Shown here: one piece after another, positions 1-8,361 of the stretch
How positions within the stretch are numbered: position 1 is the stretch's first letter
How the letters are laid out: each line of letters starts with the position of its first letter
Assembly (NCBI RefSeq): GCF_003967575.1
Contig: NZ_BIFT01000001.1
Coordinates: forward strand, 1,736,001 to 1,800,000
Length of the DNA: 64,000 nucleotides
Reading direction: 5' to 3'
From: Dictyobacter alpinus
Lineage (GTDB): Bacteria; Chloroflexota; Ktedonobacteria; Ktedonobacterales; Ktedonobacteraceae
The notes under the pieces: generated by a model
The model's input: the letters and a program-made list of their open reading frames with translations, nothing else
Told to the model about the DNA's origin: nothing
Databases searched by the model: none
Position numbers and translations under genes: made by a program

Positions 1-1
1 G

Positions 2-1897
2 ATTATTCGAGAATTGCTTGATGAGGCTCATTTGACGCCTGGAGCAATACCAGCGAATATCGATGAAATCTGGTCAACGCTAGCCTCTCCCTCTTATGCT
101 TCAGAATCCCAGGTGCTGGAAGATGATACAGAATATCTGTCCACATCATCCACCATGCCAGGATCACAGTATGACAACATTAATAAGCGTATCACTATTG
201 CCTACCGCGAACTCATGGCCTGGCGCTTCTATGTCTCGCGGGTCCTCTGGCTTAGTCTGCTCTTAATCTATGAGGATGTCCCTGGCTTCTACGCAGGACT
301 GGTGCTGCCCGCCCATGAACATGCATTGGATGAAACGGCACGCGATCCCCTCCAACTACAACTGGTGGGTGAATCACTGGTGGGTTGGCTCGGCCAGACA
401 CGCTCGTTCTTTACCTTTCTGACACCAGTTCCTACGTTTGAATATCCCAGCGATTATATTGTACAGCCATTATGTCCCCCCGATCTAAGGATGAGATTAC
501 CTGGCTCGATCGCTAATCGTACCCTGATCGTGGTACAACGCGACGAGATCCAGCATGTCCGCCGCCAGGAAAAGGCTGTACGCACAGTGCTACGCCTGCT
601 GGAACCCCTCTATGAGGATCAGCATTTGTGGCACCATTATATTGGTGAGGGTATGCAAGATCTGGCCTCACCTGCGATGGACTTTACCCCCAAACTTACT
701 GACGCACTCCTCACGGGGCTCGCCGATATGGTGATTCGCCTTGGGGGGAAAATGGCTAATGGCCAGGATCACTGGCAGGATTGCTGTATCCTTTTACCAG
801 GCAATATGAGTCTTCCTTTACAACAACGTAGCCTGGTTGTTCGCGCGAAGAGCCGCAATGCACGTCACACCGTTGGCGTTACGTCGGTCGCACCTGAACG
901 TCATGTGACAAACTTGAGCATTCGTGCCTACCAGGGCAGTCATATTATTTATCGGCCGGAGCTGGCCCGCGAAGATATTATGGCGATCGCACGCGAAATA
1001 GAAGGACCAATCCAGTCCAATATTGCAGTACCCATCGGAGGTGAAAGCGGTCAACCGCTGGGTGTCCTCTACGTTACATCCTATAATCGTGAAGCCTTCA
1101 GTGAGGAGGATCAACGCATCTTACGTATCATCGCCAAGATCACTGAAGAGCTCCTGTATACCTATCGAATCAGGCAGCAGATCTCCGATACGCTGCCCGA
1201 TCTACTGGAAAATCCTAGTATTGTCGATCCTCTTTTTAAGGACTTTGCCTCGGAAAATGATTTTCTTCACGACCTGGGAGATATCCTGACCACCATCAAA
1301 GAGCAAGGGGAACACAGCCAGGAACTCACGATCCCCACTGAAATAGATGGTCCTGTGAAAGAAATCTCTTTTATTGCGATAGATATAGATAGTAATGTAC
1401 AAGAATCGATTGCCAATAGCTATGGAGATCAAACGTTACATAATCTCTCGATGGCCATTGGATTGCGCATCCACGATCTCTTGCCAGCACTCTTTTCAAA
1501 CCATTTGAACTGTAAGCTCTACCATATCTATGGCAGTATATATTGTCTGCTTCTGCGTGGCTTTACGTTGGAACGCACCAAGAGCAACGCCGAACGCTTA
1601 CGCAAGGCTTTAGAGGGAAGTATCGCAGTCAAACAATCTGAACTTCCAGGTGGCACACTCACCCTACCAGACATTTCGGTACACCTGGGTGTGACCTGGT
1701 ATCCATATGACAAACTTGCAGAATTTCTTGCCCCTCATCATATGCGGTCGGTGACCGATGTGCGCTCAACCTTGTATCATTCGTTAGATTTTGCACTAAA
1801 ATTGGGAACAGATACCGGTGGCAATATCATTCATGGCTGGGACCCCGTGACTCAGACGTATACACCGCATCAACCAGGGGAGGAACAAAAAAAATAG
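2..1897 (+). CDS. MerR/GAF/GGDEF-like regulator, 5-prime partial (copy 1)
   Basis: This gene is cut by the left edge of the window: the open frame runs from base 2 with no start codon, and the first residues (IIRELLDEAH) align with IIRELIDAGY about 90 residues into the complete paralogue at 3843-5963. The DNA-binding MerR-type head is therefore expected just outside the window. What remains is a central region I do not recognise, a GAF-like sensor domain (about bases 690-1170, ending in a GVLYVTSYNREAF stretch) and a C-terminal domain with the outline of a GGDEF domain (bases about 1370-1830). The GGDEF signature position reads YGSIY, so diguanylate cyclase activity is unlikely. It is followed 42 bp later by a P-loop gene, the same order as in copy 2. 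A role as a ligand-sensing transcription regulator is inferred. Confidence 0.75.
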   Translation: MIRELLDEAHLTPGAIPANIDEIWSTLASPSYASESQVLEDDTEYLSTSSTMPGSQYDNINKRITIAYRELMAWRFYVSRVLWLSLLLIYEDVPGFYAGLVLPAHEHALDETARDPLQLQLVGESLVGWLGQTRSFFTFLTPVPTFEYPSDYIVQPLCPPDLRMRLPGSIANRTLIVVQRDEIQHVRRQEKAVRTVLRLLEPLYEDQHLWHHYIGEGMQDLASPAMDFTPKLTDALLTGLADMVIRLGGKMANGQDHWQDCCILLPGNMSLPLQQRSLVVRAKSRNARHTVGVTSVAPERHVTNLSIRAYQGSHIIYRPELAREDIMAIAREIEGPIQSNIAVPIGGESGQPLGVLYVTSYNREAFSEEDQRILRIIAKITEELLYTYRIRQQISDTLPDLLENPSIVDPLFKDFASENDFLHDLGDILTTIKEQGEHSQELTIPTEIDGPVKEISFIAIDIDSNVQESIANSYGDQTLHNLSMAIGLRIHDLLPALFSNHLNCKLYHIYGSIYCLLLRGFTLERTKSNAERLRKALEGSIAVKQSELPGGTLTLPDISVHLGVTWYPYDKLAEFLAPHHMRSVTDVRSTLYHSLDFALKLGTDTGGNIIHGWDPVTQTYTPHQPGEEQKK

Positions 1898-1939
1898 ATA
1901 TATACTAAAACACAGATGGAAGATGGAGGAGTGTGATTG

Positions 1940-2611
1940 ATGTTAGTGAAGATATTCGTTTTAGGGCGACCTGGTAGTGGAAAGACGACTGCAATTCATC
2001 ATCTTCTTACGTTAGCACGCCAGTACGATTACTCAGCACTGAGCATGGATGACTATAGCATTCTCTACCGTATGTCACGCGATGAACGTCATCGTGAGCA
2101 GTTTCGCAGCACCGCCTATGGTGGCTTTGATGTGCTGGACCTCTCAATTTTTGATACAGCCCTGGAGGTCTTACAACAACAGGTCGAGGAGATGACGAAT
2201 CTGGAGGGGGATGGCATTATCACTATTGAGTTTGCCCGCAACGATTATTGTCAGGCCTTGAGTAAATTTAGTCCAGAATTTTTGAAAGATGCCTATGTTT
2301 TCTTTGTCGATGCAGACCTGGATACGTGCATTAAGCGCATTTATCAGCGCGTAACATCACCATTGGCAACCAACAATCATTTTGTCTCGGAATATATTAT
2401 GCATACCTACTATAGCAATGATAACTGGTCCTATGTAAGTACACAGTTAAAATCAGCTCATCATATCTACAAAGATGTACGCGCATTTCATAATACTGGC
2501 AGTCTGCCACTTTTATTAGATGCTGTCGAGGATTTTGCAGAGATCATTTTTCGGACTGAATTTCAGCTAGAGGTAGAGTCAGAACAACACAAACAGCTGG
2601 CTCACGCCTGA
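1940..2611 (+). CDS. P-loop nucleotide kinase-like protein (copy 1)
   Basis: A 223-residue cytoplasmic protein with a Walker A motif right at the N terminus (GRPGSGKTT, about residues 9-17), a possible Walker B-like strand (IITIEFARND) and an arginine-bearing DADLDTCIKRIYQR segment that resembles the LID region of small-molecule kinases. The paralogue at 6206-6964 has the same layout (GRPGSGKST, IEFARNDY, EADLDTCVTRVYER). The ATG at 1940 is chosen over the TTG at 1937 because it matches the paralogue's N terminus in length and sits 9 bases after GGAGGA. It probably forms an operon with the upstream regulator. The substrate is unknown; nucleoside or adenylylsulfate-type kinase folds are possible, and a zeta-toxin-like role is not supported by any partner antitoxin. 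Confidence 0.75.
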   Translation: MLVKIFVLGRPGSGKTTAIHHLLTLARQYDYSALSMDDYSILYRMSRDERHREQFRSTAYGGFDVLDLSIFDTALEVLQQQVEEMTNLEGDGIITIEFARNDYCQALSKFSPEFLKDAYVFFVDADLDTCIKRIYQRVTSPLATNNHFVSEYIMHTYYSNDNWSYVSTQLKSAHHIYKDVRAFHNTGSLPLLLDAVEDFAEIIFRTEFQLEVESEQHKQLAHA

Positions 2612-2622
2612 GGACAAAGCGA

Positions 2623-2675
2623 AACGCCCGTGTAACGGGAGGCCACGCTGCCTCTCGTTCACCGGGCGTTGAAGA
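2623..2675 (+). terminator. Rho-independent terminator of module copy 1
   Basis: Bases 2623-2670 form a long, slightly imperfect stem (AACGCCCG... pairing with ...CGGGCGTT) about 12 bp after the stop of the P-loop gene. TTCTTTTT follows at about 2677-2684. The next gene converges from the right, so the hairpin may serve both strands. Confidence 0.75.
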
Positions 2676-2705
2676 ATTCTTTTTACTGTACTGATGCGAC
2701 CCGCA

Positions 2706-3365
2706 CTAGACTTGTACCTCATGCTTCAGACGCTTGTAGGCAATGCTACGCAGGGCCGCATCTCGCCCCCTAATGGTCGGATCTTCAGGACGAGGCCGCT
2801 TATAATCACTGAGCTGCAATCCAACATCCGACAAAGCTTGCTCTAATAAGGATGGCTCACCATCTAAATCAGACATATTCGCCAGATCAGTGAGTAGGGC
2901 CACTTTCTGGCCGCGTGGAAACCTGGCGACCACCTGGGCCACAGTCACAATGATCGAATCTAACATCAAGTGATCTAGCGCTATCTGCGCGGCATCAACC
3001 ACATCGGACACGCTAATGTTCGCGTCAAAGCTCTGGTGCTCATTATCATCCTGGGTCGGACGAACCAGACACCAGTCTTTTTTGCGCCAGTCACGAAAAT
3101 AATTGAGCGCGATGACCCGGCTAAGCGCCTTTAAAGAACCTATTGGCCCCCGGTCCTCCCGCTGATGATAACGAAAGGTGCGCATGACCGCTTCATGAGC
3201 AATATCTTCCGCAATTTCTCGTTGCTGACCATACCAGGATGATACACGAGAATCACGTACCCATATTTCTACAAGTGGCAAAAGCCAGTTGTAGAGATCG
3301 TACCATGCCTGCCCATCAATAACGTCACATGCATCAAGTTGAGCAGAGGTTGCTTCGTCTAACAT
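2706..3365 (-). CDS. Sigma-70-like (ECF-type) factor, divergent
   Basis: A 219-residue protein. Residues about 50-105 (IAEDIAHEAVMRTFRYH, then a SLKALSRVIALNYFRDWRKK stretch) match the pattern of sigma-70 region 2, where the DxxxE/N and FRDWRKK segments contact core polymerase and the -10 element. The C-terminal half is not a clear region 4: no standard helix-turn-helix was seen, and it ends in a basic RSIAYKRLKHEV tail. The start was set at 3365 because AGGAGGT lies 7 bases upstream; an ATG 30 bases further out lacks this. The gene lies between the two copies of the regulator/P-loop module on the opposite strand. It could be an alternative sigma factor or a sigma-derived regulator. Confidence 0.6.
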   Translation of the reverse strand: MLDEATSAQLDACDVIDGQAWYDLYNWLLPLVEIWVRDSRVSSWYGQQREIAEDIAHEAVMRTFRYHQREDRGPIGSLKALSRVIALNYFRDWRKKDWCLVRPTQDDNEHQSFDANISVSDVVDAAQIALDHLMLDSIIVTVAQVVARFPRGQKVALLTDLANMSDLDGEPSLLEQALSDVGLQLSDYKRPRPEDPTIRGRDAALRSIAYKRLKHEVQV

Positions 3366-3578
3366 GAGATGTACCTCCTGGCTATACGTTCTCAATCAGC
3401 TTGTGCTACGAAGAAATGACCAGAGGGACAATCAAATAAGCTCAAATAAAAAGGCAATCAACTGTCCAACAGTGACTGTAGTAAATTTCTTAATTCATAG
3501 AAGATTATTCTGAAGAATGTTTACAATCAAGAAGAAAATTGCTATATTTAATGTATATGGTACCTGACAAGAAGTTTT

Positions 3579-3607
3579 TTGTCAATAGCCTGCAAGAAAG
3601 TTATAAC
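3579..3607 (+). promoter_or_regulatory. Sigma-70-type promoter for module copy 2
   Basis: TTGTCA at 3579-3584 and TATAAC at 3602-3607 are separated by 17 bp in the AT-rich gap 3366-3842. It points toward the regulator at 3843 and would leave a leader of about 230 nt. No other gene is seen in this 477-bp gap. Confidence 0.5.
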
Positions 3608-3842
3608 TTATCTCGATCAAAAGATTACTTTTCTCAAGTTTCCTTACCATTACATCAACTTTATTCATAAACCACTATATATCCTGAGAAAAACTTATTG
3701 TATTCATGATTTTCTATATTATTCAACAAAAAACCTCATATATCTGGTCTAAAATAGGTGTACAAACTGATACAATTGTGGTACCATTAAGCTTGTGTTG
3801 CATCAGCCCTGAGTTTTTCTCCACTTTTTCAGCGAGGCAAAG

Positions 3843-5963
3843 ATGGATGTGCGAATTAAGCAATCAATACAAGAACACTTGCAAAAAGCGGATGTACAAA
3901 AACGCATCTTGCAAAATATCCATAAAGGGCGTGATGAAGCGACGGTAACGATCAGTCGGGCCGCCGAATTATTTGGTATTACCGAAAACAAGTTACGCGA
4001 CTGGGAAGAATATGGCTTCCTGAATCCTCTCCGCCCCGGTGGTCCCAAGGGCCGTCGCCTGTATACTCCCACCGAATTAGATAAACTGGCCATTATCCGC
4101 GAACTTATCGATGCTGGTTATTCTGCCAGTGATATTCCAGCTGATATCGATAAACTCTGGTTGACCATTCGCTCCCTTCACGAACTCGATGCGTCAGCAA
4201 AACAGACGCTAAAAGACGTTGCTGATCCTGCCAATGAACCTGCTATTAACCAGCGCATTGCGCAGGGCAAGGATGAGATCTTCTGGAGCTTTTTCGCGCC
4301 GCGCGCGCTACGCCTGGCCCTTAAGCTGATCACAGGAGATATTCCTAATACGATGGCGGGACTTATCCTGCCGCTTTCTGCTGAGGTGAATGTCGATGCG
4401 GTCCATCGTGTTGAAGATCTGGAGCTACTGGGGGAGTCACTGGTCGGATGGCTGAGCCAGAATGGCTCATCACATACGTTGCTGACGTTGCGTCCCTGGT
4501 TTCAATATGCCTCTGATTTTCGTATTGAGCGGCTTCAGGAGATGCGCTCTAGCAGCTTAGCGTCCACTCAGAGTCGGGATAACACATTCATCATTTTGCA
4601 ACGCGAGACGAGCCCGCTAACGCTAAATAGCGATGCCGTCGAGACGATCCACCGCTTACTACAACCTGTCTATGAAAATGTGGAACGGTCCCGTACGTGT
4701 CTGGGCATAGGGGCACGCGATATTATTAATTCTGCCACGGATCTCTATAATAGCATGAATTATGATGATGCTATTTTAAATGGACTGGCAGATATGGTTA
4801 TCCACCTGGGCGGAACGACCGATACCGGCCAGGCACGCTGGCGTTTCTGCTGGCTCTTGTTGCCACGGGACATTGCTTCCTACCCCACGAATATGAGCAA
4901 TCTGACCATTCGCGCGCAAAATCAGGATGCGACCTATACCAGCAAGGTGAGCTTTTCCGCATTAGATAAGCAGATGAGTTATCCCTATATTCGTGCTCTG
5001 CATAGTCGCAATACTATTTATGAACCCAATATTCCAGCTTCAGATACCCAGGCGGTGCTACGCGATCTGGATATACCGCTGCGCTCCTCAATTGCGATGC
5101 CTGTTTCAGGTGAAGATGGCATTCCACTGGGCGTCCTCTATGTCGCATCCCATTTGCGTGATGCTTTTACCATCGATGATCAACGCCTCCTGCGTATCAT
5201 TTGTCGCATGGCTGAAGAGCTCCTCAAGACATATTGGATTCGCCGGCAGTCAATCAGCCACTTGAGTAGCTTAATTAAGAAGCCTTCCGTGATTGATACT
5301 CTCTTTGAGGGTTTTGCTTCGGAAACTGATTTCAATATGGATATTGAGACGTTACTCGACACGCTGCAAACCAATCGCCTGGCAAAGGGCAAAAAAGAAA
5401 AAGTACAGGATAAGGTGGTCTCTTTTATCGCACTGGATATCGATAAATATAGCAGCCTGGTGAATAAATATGGCGAACGCCTGGCACGCAATCTGACGCG
5501 GGAAGTTGGCTTGCGTATTCAGGAGCAGATCAGGACCTTCTTCAAGGAATATCCAGAATGCCAGCTTTATCATATTTACGCCGATCGCTTCTTTATCGTG
5601 TTGAAAAATACTTCGCTGGAGCAGACACGGGAACATGCTGAACGCCTGCGCGTCGGTGTCATGGGCCCGTATAAATTGGATGCTCTGCGTGTCTTCTCCG
5701 ATCAGCAGTCACGTCCGGAAAGCCTGATCGAATTAAATGGCATCACCGTTCGGCTGGGGATTACCTCATATTCGTATCCCAAATTAGATGAAATTCTCAA
5801 TGAGCATACACCTGAATTCGCGATAGCCGAGATACGGTCGATTATTACGTCAGCCCTGGATGTAGCACTGGTCAAGGGACAAATTGAAGGTGGCAACGTG
5901 GTCGTGAGTTGGGATTATGAGCAACGCAACTTCATTCGCTGGTCACCACAAAAAACAAAGTAA
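3843..5963 (+). CDS. MerR/GAF/GGDEF-like regulator (copy 2, complete)
   Basis: A 706-residue protein, complete paralogue of the truncated gene at the window start. Residues about 33-100 form a MerR-type winged helix-turn-helix (TISRAAELFGITENKLRDWE, then RRLYTPTELDKLAII). A central unrecognised segment follows. Residues about 305-465 look like a GAF sensor (LNGLADMVIHLGG ... LGVLYVASHLRDAF). Residues about 520-690 have the shape of a GGDEF domain (FIALDIDKYSSLVNKYGE), but the signature is YADRF rather than GGDEF, so catalysis is doubtful and the domain may instead bind nucleotide or act as a dimer interface. The start is the ATG after GAGGCAAAG. A P-loop gene follows 242 bp later. A one-component transcription regulator that senses a small ligand is inferred. 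Confidence 0.8.
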   Translation: MDVRIKQSIQEHLQKADVQKRILQNIHKGRDEATVTISRAAELFGITENKLRDWEEYGFLNPLRPGGPKGRRLYTPTELDKLAIIRELIDAGYSASDIPADIDKLWLTIRSLHELDASAKQTLKDVADPANEPAINQRIAQGKDEIFWSFFAPRALRLALKLITGDIPNTMAGLILPLSAEVNVDAVHRVEDLELLGESLVGWLSQNGSSHTLLTLRPWFQYASDFRIERLQEMRSSSLASTQSRDNTFIILQRETSPLTLNSDAVETIHRLLQPVYENVERSRTCLGIGARDIINSATDLYNSMNYDDAILNGLADMVIHLGGTTDTGQARWRFCWLLLPRDIASYPTNMSNLTIRAQNQDATYTSKVSFSALDKQMSYPYIRALHSRNTIYEPNIPASDTQAVLRDLDIPLRSSIAMPVSGEDGIPLGVLYVASHLRDAFTIDDQRLLRIICRMAEELLKTYWIRRQSISHLSSLIKKPSVIDTLFEGFASETDFNMDIETLLDTLQTNRLAKGKKEKVQDKVVSFIALDIDKYSSLVNKYGERLARNLTREVGLRIQEQIRTFFKEYPECQLYHIYADRFFIVLKNTSLEQTREHAERLRVGVMGPYKLDALRVFSDQQSRPESLIELNGITVRLGITSYSYPKLDEILNEHTPEFAIAEIRSIITSALDVALVKGQIEGGNVVVSWDYEQRNFIRWSPQKTK

Positions 5964-6205
5964 CCTCTTCTGTAAGTTTTGCGGCTTTCATTTTCTATCA
6001 AGGATATATTTTGCTTCCATCCCAATAACTCTTATCTATCCTATTTACAGTTACCTCCCATGATATGTACGCGTTACGTGTATATTAACAGTACCAACGC
6101 CTCTTCCATCCTTCGCTTACAACAACGCACATCTATATATAGCTGGCATTATTTATTGTTAGTTCAACGTAAGAGGTGGTATTGCAGATGGGAGAATAGA
6201 TCCTT

Positions 6206-6964
6206 ATGGCAATTACTATTTTTTTATTAGGACGGCCCGGGTCCGGTAAGTCAACGGCGGCTCGGTACATCCATCTCTTGACCAAAAGATACGGCTGGAC
6301 GGCTATGCATATTAACGACTATCCTTTCTTGCTGGCGCAGTTTAAGGCTGATATCAATCATCGCAAATTTAAACCCTCAGGCTGCGGCGGCTTTGATGTC
6401 CTCGATTTTTCGGTATTGGATGTAGCATTACATGCCATCGAGCACGAAGCCAAAAAATATGCGACCCAGGCACATAAATTGCTGCTCATAGAGTTTGCGC
6501 GTAACGACTATATACAGGCCCTCCAACAATTTCAGCCTGCCTTTTTACAGGATGCCTACTTTATCTTCTTTGAAGCCGATCTGGATACCTGCGTTACTCG
6601 TGTCTACGAACGATCCTATCATCCTAGCAACCGTGATGACCACTTCATTTCTGAAGAGATGATCCGTGGGTATTATCAACAAGAAAACAATGAGCACCTT
6701 ATCTATCAATTACTGGCGCAATATGGTATTAGTAAGAAGAGGGTGTGTATTATTCACAATACCGGAACCCGCAAGAAGTTCTATGAGCAACTTCGGCACT
6801 TTGTCTCTAGTTTTCTGGTCCGAAAATCGCCTGACACAAAACATGCATCAGGCAATCTGAACGCTGCTAAAGAGCATATGATGGCTTATTCCACACCCTC
6901 AACAGCGCTTCAGACGTATGAACGACCATCCCAACCCATTGATTCGGATGCATCACAAATTTGA
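6206..6964 (+). CDS. P-loop nucleotide kinase-like protein (copy 2)
   Basis: A 252-residue paralogue of the protein at 1940-2611. It has Walker A GRPGSGKST near residue 9, the shared GGFDVLDFSVLDVALHA segment, IEFARNDY and EADLDTCVTRVYER. The C terminus carries an extra polar tail of about 35 residues that copy 1 lacks. The spacing to its upstream regulator is 242 bp, against 42 bp in copy 1, so it may have its own promoter; none was clear. Small-molecule kinase chemistry is likely from the fold, but the substrate cannot be told. Constant pairing with the MerR/GAF gene suggests that the P-loop protein makes or removes the ligand the regulator senses, or modifies the regulator. Confidence 0.75.
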   Translation: MAITIFLLGRPGSGKSTAARYIHLLTKRYGWTAMHINDYPFLLAQFKADINHRKFKPSGCGGFDVLDFSVLDVALHAIEHEAKKYATQAHKLLLIEFARNDYIQALQQFQPAFLQDAYFIFFEADLDTCVTRVYERSYHPSNRDDHFISEEMIRGYYQQENNEHLIYQLLAQYGISKKRVCIIHNTGTRKKFYEQLRHFVSSFLVRKSPDTKHASGNLNAAKEHMMAYSTPSTALQTYERPSQPIDSDASQI

Positions 6965-7024
6965 CGTGTGTGGTACAGTATACTTGAAGTATCCCCCTAG
7001 TAGTTGATAGGAGATCCATGACGA

Positions 7025-7951
7025 GTGGCATCTACACATACTCCCTTTGAGAAGCTAACTCCGATCCACCCTAATCGTCGTATTACTTTAGAAACTGGGA
7101 AACAACCGATAGCGCCACGCATGATTGATCTTCTGGTGCCGCTCGGCTTCGGACAGCGTGCACTGATTGTTGCTCCTCCCCAGGCCGGAAAAACGACGAT
7201 TCTTCGCGAGATCGCAGCAGCCACGCTTCAGAATTTTCCAGAGGCTCGCCTCTATCTTTGCCTGGTTGATGAACGACCAGAGGAGGTGACTGATTGGCGC
7301 GTGGAGGTACGCGGGACGCAGGTGCGACTCTATGCCTCCAGTTTTGATCAACAATCTTCCCGCCATGGCCGTATCGTAGAACAGGCACTACAAGATGCCC
7401 GCCGCGAAGCAGCGCAGGGGCGTGATGTAGTTATTTTACTTGACTCTTTGACGCGTCTGGCACGTGCGCATAATCTGAATAGCGATATGTGGCAGATGCC
7501 ACGTAACCAGCGTGGTGGCGGTGGTCACAATAGCCGGACGCTCTCCGGTGGTATCGATGCCCACGCCCTTGAGATTGGCCGCCGTGTCTTTGGTTCGGCC
7601 CGCGCGCTTGAAGAGGGTGGCAGCCTGACCATTGTGGCCAGTTGCCTGGTTGAAACGGGCAGTCGCCTGGATGAAGTAGTTTATGAGGAATTTAAGAGTA
7701 CGGGCAATTTAGAGATCCGCCTATCACGTGAAATGGCTGATCGCCGTATCTTTCCCGCCATAGATATTACCGTGTCCAGCACGCGCCAGGAAGAGCGCCT
7801 GCTTTCATCCACGGAACTGAATGCCATGTCGATTGTACGCCGACGCATGGCTGACATACCACGCCGTGATGCCTCTGAACAAGTTATCCAACTTTTTGAG
7901 AAGACGCCTTCCAACGCCCAACTCATAGAAGCCATCATCAAACAAGGATAA
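7025..7951 (+). CDS. Rho-like helicase ATPase lacking the N-terminal RNA-binding domain
   Basis: A 308-residue protein that matches the C-terminal motor of transcription terminator Rho: Walker A APPQAGKTT, LVDERPEEVTDW, VVILLDSLTRLARAHN, RTLSGGIDAHAL (Q/R-loop region), EEGGSLTIVASCLVETGSR and EEFKSTGNLEIRLSRE. Standard Rho is about 420 residues; here the first residues already match the FEKLTPIHP linker, so the helical and OB-fold RNA-binding domains are absent. The only in-frame start is the GTG at 7025; a TGA lies directly before it at 7019-7021. GGAG is about 11 bases upstream. A strong terminator follows. It may be an accessory paralogue of a full Rho elsewhere in the genome, with altered or no primary RNA binding. 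ATPase and hexamer motifs look intact. Confidence 0.85.
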   Translation: MASTHTPFEKLTPIHPNRRITLETGKQPIAPRMIDLLVPLGFGQRALIVAPPQAGKTTILREIAAATLQNFPEARLYLCLVDERPEEVTDWRVEVRGTQVRLYASSFDQQSSRHGRIVEQALQDARREAAQGRDVVILLDSLTRLARAHNLNSDMWQMPRNQRGGGGHNSRTLSGGIDAHALEIGRRVFGSARALEEGGSLTIVASCLVETGSRLDEVVYEEFKSTGNLEIRLSREMADRRIFPAIDITVSSTRQEERLLSSTELNAMSIVRRRMADIPRRDASEQVIQLFEKTPSNAQLIEAIIKQG

Positions 7952-7962
7952 ATTAACCACAA

Positions 7963-7994
7963 AAAAGCGCCTGAGAAGCTCAGGCGCTTTTGTT
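7963..7994 (+). terminator. Rho-independent terminator after the Rho-like gene
   Basis: The stem AGCGCCTGAG/CTCAGGCGCT with an AAG loop (7966-7988) is followed by TTTGTT, 15 bp after the stop codon. Confidence 0.85.
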
Positions 7995-8036
7995 GCTATG
8001 AGATGACTATTCAGGACCCTTGCAAGCTAAAATGCC

Positions 8037-8084
8037 CCTGCTCTACTTCGCAGAGCAAATGTTTCTGCTCTACTTCGCAGAGCA
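8037..8084 (+). repeat. Two tandem short hairpin repeats
   Basis: The unit TGCTCTACTTCGCAGAGCA occurs twice with a 27-bp period. Each copy is itself a hairpin (TGCTCT/AGAGCA with a 7-nt loop). They sit directly before the large palindrome at 8083-8155. Confidence 0.8.
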
Positions 8085-8155
8085 AAGTTTGTTGTGTCGT
8101 TGTGGAAAAATGTCGGCACTGCCGACATTTTTCCACAACGACACAACAAACTTTG
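8083..8155. repeat. Perfect 36-bp inverted repeat
   Basis: Bases 8083-8118 and 8120-8155 are exact reverse complements around a single C at 8119. The outer arm begins CAAAGTTTGTTGTGTCG and the centre reads GTCGGCACTGCCGAC. No T-run follows, so it is not an ordinary terminator. It lies in the 410-bp gap between the Rho-like gene and the zinc-ribbon gene. Confidence 0.9.
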
Positions 8156-8219
8156 TCAATGCCGCAGGCATCGACCGACCAGTCTTGAATAGTTACCGCG
8201 ATAAGTCATATTAGCAATG

Positions 8220-8228
8220 TGCTATAAT
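8220..8228 (+). promoter_or_regulatory. Extended -10 promoter for the zinc-ribbon gene
   Basis: TGCTATAAT at 8220-8228 fits an extended -10 element (TGnTATAAT). No good -35 is seen. It would give a leader of about 130 nt ahead of the ATG at 8362. Confidence 0.4.
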
Positions 8229-8361
8229 ACAGCAAAAAGTGTTTTATTATCATGGTTTACGCTGATGACATTGGATATAACTATGTGAAATTTCGTCTTA
8301 TTATTACAGGGTCTATCGACTATAATTTCTGTTTGATATATACCAGGACTGGAGAAAAACC

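Noticed and set aside
1940..2611. Zeta-type toxin of a toxin-antitoxin pair
   Set aside because: A P-loop alone is not enough; the partner is a large regulator rather than a small antitoxin, and zeta-specific motifs were not seen.
5979..6230. Short open frame before the second P-loop gene
   Set aside because: No ribosome-binding site or composition support, and it overlaps the start of the P-loop gene.
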